In this document: one piece after another, positions 10,528 through 20,765 of the stretch | Position numbering within the stretch: position 1 is the first letter of the stretch | How the letters are laid out: each line of letters starts with the position of its first letter | NCBI GenBank assembly: GCA_900088475.1 | Contig: FLMG01000436.1 | Coordinates: 3,792-46,788 of the forward strand | From: Hyphochytrium catenoides | Taxonomy: Eukaryota > Sar > Hyphochytriomycetes > Hyphochytriales > Hyphochytriaceae | Direction of reading: 5' to 3' | DNA length: 42,997 nt | Position numbers and translations under genes: made by a program | The notes under the pieces: generated by a model | What the model was told of the DNA's origin: nothing | Database searches by the model: none | Seen by the model: the letters and a program-made list of their open reading frames with translations, nothing else

Positions 10528-13398
10528 CTGATCATAGCAGCGTTAGCCTAGCAGGAACTACTACATAATTTATCAGACAATGGCACACGCTACCTTCTGA
10601 GCAGATAGTGATGGAGGTAGAACCATAGAGGCCGTGGCAGCCAGAACGTGATTCTTGATATTCTTACGCAACTCATAGCTGTTTTCGCCCGCTCTCAGTA
10701 AGCTCAGCTGCTCTTCAAAGCTGCTAAGCAGCTGGCTCCGCTTTTCGTTCCGAATACTTACTTTACTCCCATCGCTAGGATCCTTCTTAGCTTCTGCAGA
10801 TAGTCGCTTCACATCTTGAGTCAGCGCTAATGTTCTCTTGCTCCCCTGTTGCGCCTTAAGTTCATTACCCTCCAAGCGATCAAGAAGATCTCCGGTACCA
10901 TCTAATGTCTCTGATAAGTGAAGCTTAACACATAGCTTTTCAATAGCCGTGAGGACGGGCTTATGCACCTTATCAGACAGGTGGAGCCCTATAGTACGCT
11001 TCATGATGTCTTGGAATATTTGATCTGGACGAAGGCTCTCAATTACCTCCGCCGTCTCCACGTCTGGCTCCACCGTAGCCCCTCCTGCACTTATGCGTTG
11101 CGGTGGGCTAGCCTGTTTGCCCGCTGCCCTGTTGTTCTCTTGCTGATCTATGTCACGCCATACCACTGCTAAGCTTTGAATCAAATCGCTGTGACCCTTC
11201 AGTATCTTCACACATTCTTTCGAGTCCAGGTCCCAGATAGAGATCGAGTTGGCGCCGGATCCCGAGATGACCGTCTTACAATCTAGCGAGACTATGACCG
11301 TGTACACACGGCCTCCACTTCCTAAGAGTGTAGCCTTGCAAGCCCCAGTGGTGAGGTCCCATACCCGAATGGTCTTATCCCAGGAGCCTGAGATTATAGT
11401 GGTGCAGTCCTGTGAGATGGTGACGCTGCGGACGGTATCAGTATGACCTCGGAGAACGTGCAAACAATGCCCGGAGTGTGTGTCCCAGACTCTAATTGTC
11501 CTATCTCTAGAACCGGACACCGCCGTCTGACCATTCAAAGAGATAGCCACGCTATAGATAATGTTCCTATGACCATGTAAGGGTGTCACGCACGCCTGGA
11601 GGTCTAGATCCCAAACACGAACTGTCTTGTCTCCAGACCCAGAAACCACCTTCTTGCCGTTGACAGAGGCAGCGACGCTGTAAACTATCCCTTGATGGCC
11701 TTCCAAAATTATTATGCACCTTCGTGACTCCAGATCCCACACCCAGATTGTTCCATCGTAACAACCTGAGATCAGCTGTCTGCCATCCGGAGATATGACG
11801 ACGCAGACGACTCCAGTGTTATGTCCTTGTAGGGTCTTCACACAGGATCCGGATTGAAGATCAAAGCATCTAACTTCCTTTCCTGTGGAGTTGGAGGCCA
11901 CTAGCTTCCCATCAGGAGAGACTGACACATTTCCAGCCATATCGCTTTGTCCCTGTAAGGTCTTCAGGCACACTCCAGAAACGAAATCCCAGACGCGAAT
12001 GGTCTTATCCCATGATCCTGAGACTATCGTGGCTCCACGTAGTTGCAATTCAGCTCCACTCTCTTTGAAAGTGTTTGAAGCAGTAGCAAGATTGAGGCCA
12101 TCGATATCTATGAAAGCAGCAGAAGCGATAGAGAAGGTAGTATTAGAAACGCTAGGCCTAACTGCTTCACAAGCGGGGCATTCCCTTTGGTGTGCGTTAT
12201 TCCCGCACAGACAGAGCGTGCACTGCCAATCCTCCTTACTCCTCACAAGGGGCGTTGACAGACCCAGCGTTGATTTATCCGATTCAGCGTCAGTGCTCGA
12301 AGGAGCTGTAGGAAGCGGTGCGGGTCTGGGCTCTGAGGCGACTAGTGCCTTAGTGGCAGTATCAAACAGCAATGTAGGCATAACTACTGCGTCCTTTAGT
12401 GTTGGCTTACGAGGTGCCTGAAATCCGCTCATCGCGACGCTCTCGACAGATGTGCTGTGACCTTCCAGGACCTTCACACACACCTCAGACTTCAAATCCC
12501 ATATCCGGAGGGTCTTATCCTTAGATCCAGAGACCAGACTTCCACCATCGGGCGAGATAGCTATGGTCCAAACCTCCAGAGTGTGCCCTAGCAAGGTCCT
12601 CATACAGACGCCGGAGTCCAGGTCCCAGACGCGGATCGTCATGTCCATAGAGCCCGAAAGCACTTTTGTTCCATCTGGCGAGATAGCCACAGCGGAGACT
12701 GTCTCCGTATGCCCTTCTAGAGTTTTCAAGGAGATCCCAGAGGCCAAATCCCATATGCGCCCTGTCTTATCTACGGAGCCTGAAACCACCTTTGTCCCAT
12801 CAGGCGATATGGCAAGGGTCCAAACCGTTAGGCTATGTCCTTGCAGAGTCTTCACGCAGGCTCCAGCCTCAAGATCCCAGAGACGGATCGTACTGTCCAA
12901 CGAACCTGAGACAAGCGTCTTTCCATCTGGGGAGATAGTCACGACACGGACGATCTTAGAATGCCCGAGCAGCGTTTTCAAACAAATCCCTGACTCCAAA
13001 TCCCAAACACATATTCCGTCATCTCCAGAGGCAGTCACCACTCTTTTGCCATCAGGTGATATAGCGACGCTGCGGACACCGGTGGTACGGCCCTGCAGCG
13101 TTCTAAGGCATGCACCAGAACTCAACTCCCAGACACGTATTGTCTCGTCCCAGGAGCCGGAAACTACCTTCTTACCATCATTCGAAATAGCGACGCTACT
13201 CACAAACTCAGAATGGCCTTGCAGGATCCTCAGGCAGACCCCAGTGAGCACATCCCAGACTCGGATTTCACCATCTTCAGAGCCCGACACCACTATCAGG
13301 CCTCCATCGTCTTGGTGGCGCGACCCCTTCTCCGTCAGTGCACCACCGGTGGTCCCTACCTTCTCTTCCTCTCGACCAAGATGCTCGTCAGCTTGCAT
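7540..13398 (-). CDS. Giant WD40-zinc finger-WD40-coiled coil-kinase-HECT-RZ protein, interrupted by one TAG
   Basis: I read this as one gene of two exons. Exon 1 runs 13398..10594 and exon 2 runs 10527..7540. They join in phase 0 across a 66-nt GT-AG intron, giving about 1,930 codons. Domain order by position: seven WD40 repeats (13299-12442), a RanBP2-type zinc finger (12231-12157), seven more WD40 repeats (12033-11176), a helical region (11124-10594), and a coiled coil (10458-9890). Then follow a protein kinase (9753-8947), a HECT-like domain (8829-7792) and an RZ-type zinc finger (7718-7606). A single TAG at 10056-10054 interrupts the coiled coil. No in-frame ATG lies between that TAG and the kinase glycine-loop region, so the kinase half has no obvious start of its own. 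This supports one gene that carries a nonsense mutation, a sequence error or a read-through site. The likely setting is intracellular signalling or ubiquitin transfer. The start at 13398 is the first in-frame ATG; the frame is open further upstream. Confidence 0.75.
7606..7718 (-). other. RZ-type zinc finger domain
   Basis: The segment 'GGWFRCPDGHLYAVGECGG' plus 'CPECGQNIGGQGH' has the conserved Cys, GH, GECGG and CPxC-xxIGG pattern of the RZ finger. In vertebrate RNF213 this finger is needed for ubiquitylation of bacterial lipopolysaccharide. Here it is the last folded element, followed by about 20 disordered residues. Confidence 0.85.
10054..10056 (-). other. In-frame TAG splitting the coiled coil from the kinase
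   Basis: The minus-strand reading is '...LESQA-stop-PLRNDIKRLN...', with coiled-coil sequence in the same frame on both sides. No splice donor/acceptor pair that would remove it is evident nearby. Many single-base changes would give a sense codon; CAG to TAG is the simplest. Confidence 0.85.
10528..10593 (-). other. 66-nt phase-0 intron joining the WD40 and kinase parts
   Basis: Read on the minus strand, the donor is 'AGAAG|GTAGCG' and the acceptor is 'GATCAG|GGGCAA'. Removing bases 10593-10528 joins a complete AAG codon to a complete GGG codon. The downstream reading, beginning 'GQHNVKQLLDQLLNEL', then runs in frame into the coiled coil. The retained sequence would stop after five codons. 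Both intron length and splice signals suit a compact protist intron. Confidence 0.8.
10594..13398 (-). CDS. Exon 1: two seven-bladed WD40 propellers with a RanBP2 zinc finger between
   Basis: The exon encodes 935 residues from the ATG at 13398. I count fourteen WD40 units by their 'IRVWD'-like ends, seven before and seven after an insert of about 130 residues (about 12423-12034). The insert carries 'DWQCTLCLCGNN' and 'CPACEAVRP', with C-x2-C-x10-C-x2-C spacing and the Trp and Asn of a RanBP2-type finger; such fingers often bind ubiquitin or RNA. The units are very alike, for example 'VAISPDGKRVV' and 'SGSWDKTIRVWD', as in fungal and cyanobacterial WD40 proteins that evolve by unit exchange. 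After the second propeller comes a charged, mostly helical segment without a known family. If the intron is not spliced the frame adds five residues and stops at 10573. Confidence 0.88.
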
Positions 13399-14929
13399 TC
13401 TAGTAATGAACGCGCTACTATTCTCTAAGCGCTCAAACCTTCTGTAGTGATGACACACGGCTTGCGAGGATGACGCCTGGAAGGGACAAGATCTAAAAGA
13501 AGGAGGCGAAAGCGGACGACAGAGGCCCAACTACTATCTCATACTGCGGAAAGTGTGTTGTTACTGTTTGTGATATCTTTTGATGTTGCCCCGAATGTCC
13601 GTTACAACGTAGTGACCTTTGTGTATTATAAGGTGAAAGAGGAAGTCGTACTTCTGAAAAAGACAGATTTTTGCTCGCTTTGCTAGTCTCCACTATGGAG
13701 CTCGAGGTGGCTGATGAGCCTAGGCACAAAACTAAAAAACTAACTGCCCATGATGAAGGCTCTGCGTGATGAAGTGATAAAGTGTGTGGATGCGTTCAGA
13801 TTGGTACTATGATGCGGGGGGCAAGGGGTTCCTTGAAGATAGCACTTTCGATCGGTAACAAGTAGTCAGCTAATAACAGGGAGCGCAACTCAACAATCAT
13901 ACGATGGTCAGAAGAGATTTCTTCTAGACGACGTCTGCTATATCTTGTGAGAGTGAGCCCGCCGCCTGGCTCCGGAGGGGCTCTAGTGACTTAGAGGCCT
14001 GTCACGGTATCTAATCTTTTCTTCTAGAGCAGGCTAACTCTCAGCCTCCCTTAGCTGACCGAATACTCTTCCGTCCACCGATATTAGCCTTATCCGTTCA
14101 GGCCAACTTCTTTCTCCTGCAGCCACTTCGCTTCCTATTTTCACCTCTGCGTCTTCTTGTTATGGCGCTCATTGGTACGGGGCTAACCGTTTTTTCACCT
14201 CCTATAAATTTTAGACCAAGGGCCGCATCTTCTTCAGAGAAGAGATTATTGCTGACAACTGGATGTTGTCACCGCAGCTTGGTGACCGACGAGCCATTTT
14301 AAAGACGCAGTTCTAGTAGCACTCTATCCGTTACGCCGCTCCTCACATCCGTCAAACTCTGCATCTTCTTGAGCGAAGGAGGAGAAAGAGGTATCACTGA
14401 CTACGACGAAGTTGTTGGACTGGCGCGTTAGACTAGGATACTGAATTTTTCTTTTGAACCTCCAACTGTCGAATTCTTTTACGGAGTATCATACATCAAG
14501 GAGCGCAGCCCCTATTTGCTGCCAATCGCCTACGAGTGACTATACTTTATGCACAGCGTGGCTCTCGCTTCCTTGGCCCTCGTTGAGCATCCCGAGACCG
14601 TTTATCAGGCATCATCATCTGCCAGATGTCGCTCGTCCTTACATTTTAATCTTCCTCTCTCACCTCCATGCTCCTCCCCGTATGTGTTGCTGTAAGTCTG
14701 CAATACTACGACGCTTTGGCTGCTGCGTTGCACTGGGGATGCTATCGCTTGTGTCTACCAACCGATCCCCTAGAAGGATACCGTCGATTGACTCTTTCAG
14801 GGGCCATAAAGTCGAAATGGTGATTTATAAAGACAGCGGTAAAGGCAGAGAGACCTCCAACAGTTAACCCTCACTGCTAATGACGCTATCACGTAGTGAT
14901 TTTTCTCGCTCTACAATTGTTCCTGCCTC
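13399..14929. other. 5' flank of the WD40 gene and non-coding sequence
   Basis: The WD40 frame stays open to 13530 without an ATG, so part of this could belong to an upstream exon or the 5' UTR. From 13531 to 14929 I see no recognisable coding sequence. An open plus frame at 14454-14867 has no family features. Bases near 14610-14640 resemble bases near 26420-26450, so part of this is probably a dispersed repeat. Confidence 0.4.
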
Positions 14930-15290
14930 ATCGCATTGTTATGGTTATTACTTACTGCGCCTCATGACGTACTACTATCAAAGAGGGTCGTCTACAGTGG
15001 CTTGAACGATAATGATTGACAGTCTTTGACTAGTCCTCTGGCCCTTGTATCTGCGGGTTGACGCTCAATAGAACTGTCGGTTTGGACCTACAAAGATCAA
15101 ATAAGGAAAAATCTTCGGCTCACATTATGTCCTTAGTGGCACTAGTACCGGGGGTCACAAGACAAATCACACCAGCGAGGGAGATCACTCTCCAGTCAGG
15201 AATTGCTGCGGTCGCGAGAGGTTCTTTTGAAGCGTAAGCCTATACTCTGCCTGGTTATGCCCTGATACAAACAGGGACTCCTGAAGGCTG
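14930..15290 (+). repeat. Dispersed repeat, second family, copy A
   Basis: This block resembles 15601-15890 and, in part, 26985-27150. Shared words include 'atggttattactt', 'ctggcccttgta', 'ttgacgc', 'tttggac' and 'gaagcgtaagcc'. Copies A and B lie about 670 bases apart in direct orientation. No coding capacity is seen. Confidence 0.6.
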
Positions 15291-15600
15291 ACCCTCTATG
15301 TAATAAGGAGTCACGGTTCAACATCAATGAAGTGGAACAAGAAAATGAGACGTGTGATTTATTATTGTCCAATCCTTCGATTAGCTTCAAAGAGACAAAG
15401 TCAAAGTGCAAAGAATGCAAAGAAATGCTTTGAGGCACCAGCAGGCAGCAGGGGCCTGCTAACTGACTGCCCTGAGCGCAAGTACATGCGCTGCCCCGTA
15501 AGGGGGGATGTGCCTGGCCTCAGGTAACTTAGAGAGTGAGGCCAGGTCCATCCTCCGCAGCCCAGGAAACCTTAACATCCTACGGATATTCTACCTTCGT

Positions 15601-15890
15601 CCCACTATAATGGTTATTACTTGCGCTGCTCCAACTATCAAAGAGCTCGCTGTCTAGCATCGCTTCACAGCCCGGACAATAGCTGACCAGTCTCCCTGGC
15701 CCTTGTACTTTATGCACCCGTTGACGCCCAGCAGCATTGCCAATTTGGACATATGTAGAAAAACAAAGGAGCTTTTCAGCTCAGATTTGTGTGCAGTGGC
15801 ACTAGGGCCGAGATCGCACGCTTCACAAAGGATAACTTGGGGAGCTAGAGGGTTGAAGCGTAAGCCATTGCGTAATCCCTATTGGCTATT
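15601..15890 (+). repeat. Dispersed repeat, second family, copy B
   Basis: This is the direct repeat of 14930-15290: 'ggttattacttgcgctgct', 'actatcaaagag', 'cctggcccttgtactt', 'gttgacgccca' and 'ttgaagcgtaagcc' occur in the same order. It is followed by copy 2 of the 1.2 kb repeat, so the two families may be parts of one longer element. Confidence 0.6.
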
Positions 15891-16079
15891 CCCTCTCGTC
15901 ATCGAATCAGGTGCGTCCTCCTCAGTATCCAACGCATCTCACTGTTCTGGTTGACCAGTGGTTGATGTAAGGAACGGGCAAGCACCTATGTGTCACTTTG
16001 CTGACTCCACCTCTCTTGCCTCATTACCTCTCTCTACGTACATCTTTCTCCCAACAATAATTGCGCAGTCTGGCAGGCT

Positions 16080-17235
16080 CCGAAGTCCGATACCCATCGC
16101 AAGAGGGCAACGAGCCGTCATATTTGCGACCCTTTGCAGGCTGTGGCTTCCTCTTGTGTGTGTGTCTCTCTCTCTTCTCTCAGAGAAGTAAAGTCTCTTT
16201 CCCTCTTCTCTGTCTCTCTGTCTCTCTCAATACAGTGGATGTCCCCGAGCCGTGCAACTGTCTCTCCGTCTCTCTGTGGCCCGGGAGGAGAGAGACCAAT
16301 GGGAGCCTCTCGCTCTCGTTTGTCAGCGATTCATGAGCTCTATCGCAGATCCATACTTCACCACGAGAGTAAGAATTGCTACCGTGGTTATAAAGGAACG
16401 GCTGCTTTCTCCAGAGAGCGTCATCGTCACTGGAATTTCATCCTTCTCGCCCTATTGGCTGCTGTTCGTACCCTATTTCAAAATACCTTTCCAGCTCTGC
16501 GGCACTTTGATGTCTTCTAGTGCTCGGTGGAAGAGGGCTTGCCTGTCATCCACTACTACGTACTGGCTACTACGTAGAGCACCGGGGCAAGTGTCATAGG
16601 TTTGCGCTATGTGCTGACGTTCGTGGGACTCGTACCACATTGCCTGAAGGTTAACCTTGGCTGACAGTTTTACATTACGTAGCAACTCTAAGAGCAGCAA
16701 CAAGAGAAGTCGTGGGCGCTCTCATGTTCTGTTCCTGCACATCCTTGCCTCTTCTTCTCCAGCTAACAGATCGTTAGAGATGCAATGTGGCCAGTAGTAC
16801 CGCTTCTGATCGCTTTCCTTTCGCGTGAATTTTGGATAGCACACCTCAGATCAACTACGACTCGTCCGTGAATCCACCTCAAAGCTCCGCTACATAGTCT
16901 GGTGGGCCGAGCTCTTGAGAGGAGAAACCACCATATTGCGCAAGCTATGGCACACTATTCCACCTCGTCCCTGGGTCCTCGCCCATCGATTGTCGCCTCA
17001 CCTCGCCAGGAGGTTCTTACTGAGCACTCACCTTCGATGGCAGAAAATTAACTTAGCAGGTACTCATCTTTACTAGACCTTGCCTTTTCAGAAGTATCAA
17101 GGCCAAGATCTTAGTCTCTGCCCTTGCTCGTGCCAACTTGGTCTCGTATTAGGAAAGTAGCTCTCATTTTTTTAGACCCTCGATGGGAAGAAAGGGCCAT
17201 CGTCACCCTCCTCGCAGTTATTGGTTCTTCAGTGC
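16080..17235 (+). repeat. Dispersed repeat, copy 2 (about 1.2 kb)
   Basis: This is the partner of 5320-6535 and is colinear almost throughout. The best stretch, 16600-16810 against 5860-6075, includes the words 'gaagtcgtgggcgctctc' and 'cagatcgttagagatgcaat'. The open frames here are not shared between copies, which argues against a protein-coding role. Confidence 0.85.
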
Positions 17236-18686
17236 ATTTACTCTGTTCTCGCATTGATAGTTGAGGCCGCCACGGAGAGTTGCAAAAAGTCCCGTGTCCG
17301 ACGCAAACGATGATTGGGCCAAGATGATAGTTGAGATGCTATCGCCTTACCCTCTCTACGTAGGCTGACTCTCTTGCAAGAAAGACTCTTCTCTTACCCT
17401 CTATACATTTATTCAATAAACTTCCTTTTCCTGTAGGAGGTGCTTGTTGTCTCAACCGAAGCTTGGCCAGCCAAGATAAGGACAAAAAGCACTTTCATTC
17501 TCACTCGATTCCCGTTCACTAGGAAGCTCCTACGGAGCAGTCGAAGGAGATGCTACTACCTGAGGACGATGGAAGTAAAGATGTAAGAGAGTTGACCAAA
17601 GAATTAGGTTGCGCCTTCTCCAGTCGTTCGTTACGCTGGAATGCAAATGATTGTTATACTCTGTCTCCCGTGGCATCCTTTCTAAGAGTCATTCCACCGC
17701 CGGAGTTCCCAACAAATGCCCATATTCCCGTGGGTACAGAGAAAACAGGAGCCTGGAGAGGAGGTGCCAGATCTAGCGCCCTCTCACATGAGCCTATCGC
17801 TGGACACACCTGGTTCCGTCAACCTTTTTTGCTTCCGAGGTCTCTTCACGGGCTACAAGTTCTCCAACAGCCTTTTGACCTTAAGAGCTGTTGGATTATG
17901 TCTGTCGTCGAGCGTGAGACCACCGATACAATAAGCTGGCCATAGCCCACCAAGTCCTTCAACTGCAGCACTGCTGAGCCAGTGATTGCTCTTGTCTATC
18001 ATCATTTAGACGCCAACATACTAGCAGAGTCAATGACGGTCAGCAAGGTCATCACAAGGGCAGTGTCATAAGCGCCACTCGGTACAACGTGATGTGCACT
18101 GAAAACCTTTCTGTCCACTTGGCAACTTCGCAAACTCCGCAGGAGTAAGCTCATACCAGCACTGCCAAAGTGACCCTGTAGACATGGGGACCGTGTACGG
18201 TCAGACACTCCTGCAGCATGTTTCAAAAGAGCTTTCTCTCAGTAATAGTACCTACCAGTGAGAAGGCAACTTTTCTCCGCAGCAGCAGATCATTGCCCTT
18301 TCATAGGAGGGGATTGGCGGGTGTGGAGAGTTAGCCGCTCTTGACAAGCAAAGGAGTATGCTTAGCTATTGCCAACAGCGAAAGGCAGGAACTAGTGGGG
18401 CTAACACTGGCTTCTATTATTACCCAGCGAGAAAAGCTAAGAAGTGCTAAGGTAAGAAGAACAGGATGCACGTGGAAGCATGCCAAGATGCGTAGTATCA
18501 CAATCAGACCGATTATGCTAAGTCATAGTTGTAAGAAGAGCTCATCCGCTGGAAGAGTCCTCTAAAGGAAAAACCGAGGGGAGGTACTAGAACATATAAC
18601 ACGGGCGAACCTGTACAGCCGAGCTAAGGTCAGACGTCCTCCCTGCACCTCAGTATGGCGCTTTGGTTGTTGGTTCGTTGTTGAGA
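17236..18686. other. Intergenic region with no recognised gene
   Basis: Open frames at 17550-17945 (plus) and 18002-18226 (minus) show no recognisable domain, signal peptide or membrane segment. I found no repeat partner inside the window and no RNA gene. Confidence 0.4.
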
Positions 18687-19211
18687 CTAATTGGTTCCTG
18701 CACCATTTCTCATGGCAGCAGTGGACCGGCGGACCAGAGCCAAGACGGCTATCATCCACGAGAGAATGTCCCCCACGGTGCATAGCATTAACATGATGTT
18801 AATGCGTCCAACCAATGCGTCATTATTAGGTGGAGGAGTTGCCTTATGGTTTCCGCTGAACTGCCCTTCCCCGACCGTCACAACAGCACCGGTTAGCCCT
18901 CCGTAAAGCCAAGGAAGTACATTCATCCAGGCCCCAAGGTTGGCACTAGCTTCAAAGAAGAAGCGAGTTGCCGCTCCTATCTCCAGAAAGGGGAGGATTA
19001 GCGCCATAACGGCCAGCATCAATCCATTCTGTGCGGCCTGAAGGTGTAGTGTGTACATGTGCCTAGTACCGGGAAACCAGTGTTTGTTGAAGTGGAAGAG
19101 CGGAACCGCAGGGATGAGTCCAAAGAAAAGAAACATCAGGCTGCTGCTTAGAAGCAGTCGCGTTTGAACGGCAGTACCGTTGTAATGGTTCTTGAGAAAC
19201 AAGTTCACCAT
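18687..19211 (-). CDS. Four-helix membrane protein, hydroxylaminobenzene mutase/styrene-oxide isomerase-like
   Basis: The 174-residue frame starts at an ATG at 19211, with in-frame stops upstream. It has four hydrophobic helices at about residues 19-39, 56-78, 95-113 and 134-160. The segment 'LHLQAAQNGLMLAVMALI' at the second helix and the 'GAWMNVLPWLYGGLTGAV' stretch resemble the 'AHL-x-x-VxxG' and 'W...YG' blocks of HabA-type mutases. Members of that family rearrange hydroxylaminoarenes or isomerise epoxides in the membrane. The length is close to the bacterial enzymes, so it looks complete. The family call rests on remembered patterns, so function is tentative. The preceding bases 'cttcttctgcag' look like a splice acceptor, so an upstream exon is possible. 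Confidence 0.55.
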   Translation of the reverse strand: MVNLFLKNHYNGTAVQTRLLLSSSLMFLFFGLIPAVPLFHFNKHWFPGTRHMYTLHLQAAQNGLMLAVMALILPFLEIGAATRFFFEASANLGAWMNVLPWLYGGLTGAVVTVGEGQFSGNHKATPPPNNDALVGRINIMLMLCTVGDILSWMIAVLALVRRSTAAMRNGAGTN

Positions 19212-20765
19212 CCTGCAGAAGAAGCTTCATCAGCTCGTAGAGAGGAGCGATGTGATGATCAGATTCTTCTCTGTCAGCAGATTGCAGAATGCGTCCTCCA
19301 AACCAGTCAAAAGAAGACTGCTCAGACCCATGTATCCAAGAAAGGAGGACGAAGCGCATCAGCGAAGATCATCGATGGAAGGCCTAACCCCGCGCTACTA
19401 TATAGCATCACAAAAAAAAATCTGATGAGAATAGTAGCTAGGAACGACTACTATATAGAACTGCTATGGTCTTCCAAGCGAATATAATGTACGGGCAAAC
19501 ATGCACAACCACTGCCAAACAGAACAGAAGCCCCGTAATCTGCTGATGATAACTTGAAACAGATATGTCATCATAATCACTCTTTATAAGGGCTACACTA
19601 CCTTCCCCACCAATAATAAATGTGGCCGCCGAAATTGGATGGGGTTACAAGGTTAAAGCATTATGGCCGAGCTCAGGGACGAGAACGAAAGGGTGCGGGA
19701 TCTCTTCGTTCTCTCTCCTTCTCCCCTTTCGCTTTCCTTTCTTTCATGTTCTTCTTAAGCTTTCCGCTCTGGCTGACCCGGAACTCGATATTTTGTGAAC
19801 AGACACAGTTCTCTTCATGATACTGACGACTGGGAATCGCTGCTGTTTGCTGATAGCGTAATAAAGAAGAAGGAGAGATGATGGATGTACTACTGAGGGA
19901 TCGGGACAAGTAGAACAAGGGACGACCTACTACTAGCAAAGCACTAGAAGATTGTCCATCTATCTCGCTTCATCACCTGTTGTCCCTGGTCTCTTCTACT
20001 AACGTTAGTTCAGTCAATTGAAGTGGGACACTAGCCCGATACAAAAGAATGGCTTAAGGTGGAGGACCACTCAGGGCACTGTCAGACTTTCTATTAGCCA
20101 AAGATTCATTGACACTATCTGGCTGCTGAGCAGTGTCGCCAAAATGTATGGGCAAACCTGGCAAGGATTATATCTTTGTTATTCTCGTTGAAAGTTTAGG
20201 CGGCTGGCCTCTTAGGCTCTATGTCGCTTGGCCTCTATGTGGTGCGCCAGCCTCGCTGGCGTCCAGTGTTTGACTTCTCTTCTCTCTATCCATCGCTCTT
20301 CCTCCATCTCTTGTTGTCGCTCTTCTCCATCTCTTGGTCGTCGTTTGAGCCCTTCACTTGGGCACTTTGCTTTCTAGGCCTCCCCTTACCTACCTTTGGT
20401 CCTTTAATTAAGGACATCAAACTCTTCTGGAAGATGCTGCTGTGTCGTTGCTGTTGAGGTCTTGCTTGGTGCCGCAACGGTTGTTATTGGTCAGAAAGGT
20501 GCTCCTCTAAAGTTTATTAAGCTGCTGCTCTTGTTGTGGTGGGTTGTCTATGATACTACAGTACCTGTAAAATTTATTAGAAAAGCTATGAGTACTACGA
20601 GTATGATTCCACCTTCTCATACCCGCCCATCCGCCCATTGCACGGACAACCCCCCATCTTCGTCAATTTTGGACCTGAGCGTGCGCTTTTTGAACTTTAG
20701 CCTTAACCAGGAGCTTGTCACTTGGTCGCTTGCTGCCTTAGAAGCTGGATGAGCCTCAGCCCGTT
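19212..20765. other. Intergenic region
   Basis: There are TATA-like words at 19397-19404 and 19450-19456 ('tatatag', 'actatataga'), both upstream of the minus-strand four-helix gene; whether they are used is unknown. The remaining open frames are low-complexity or unsupported. No repeat or RNA gene was recognised. Confidence 0.35.

Noticed and set aside
12563-13447. 294-codon plus-strand open frame
   Set aside because: It is antisense to the WD40 repeats, and its periodic Ser/Pro/Glu pattern follows from the repeat units.
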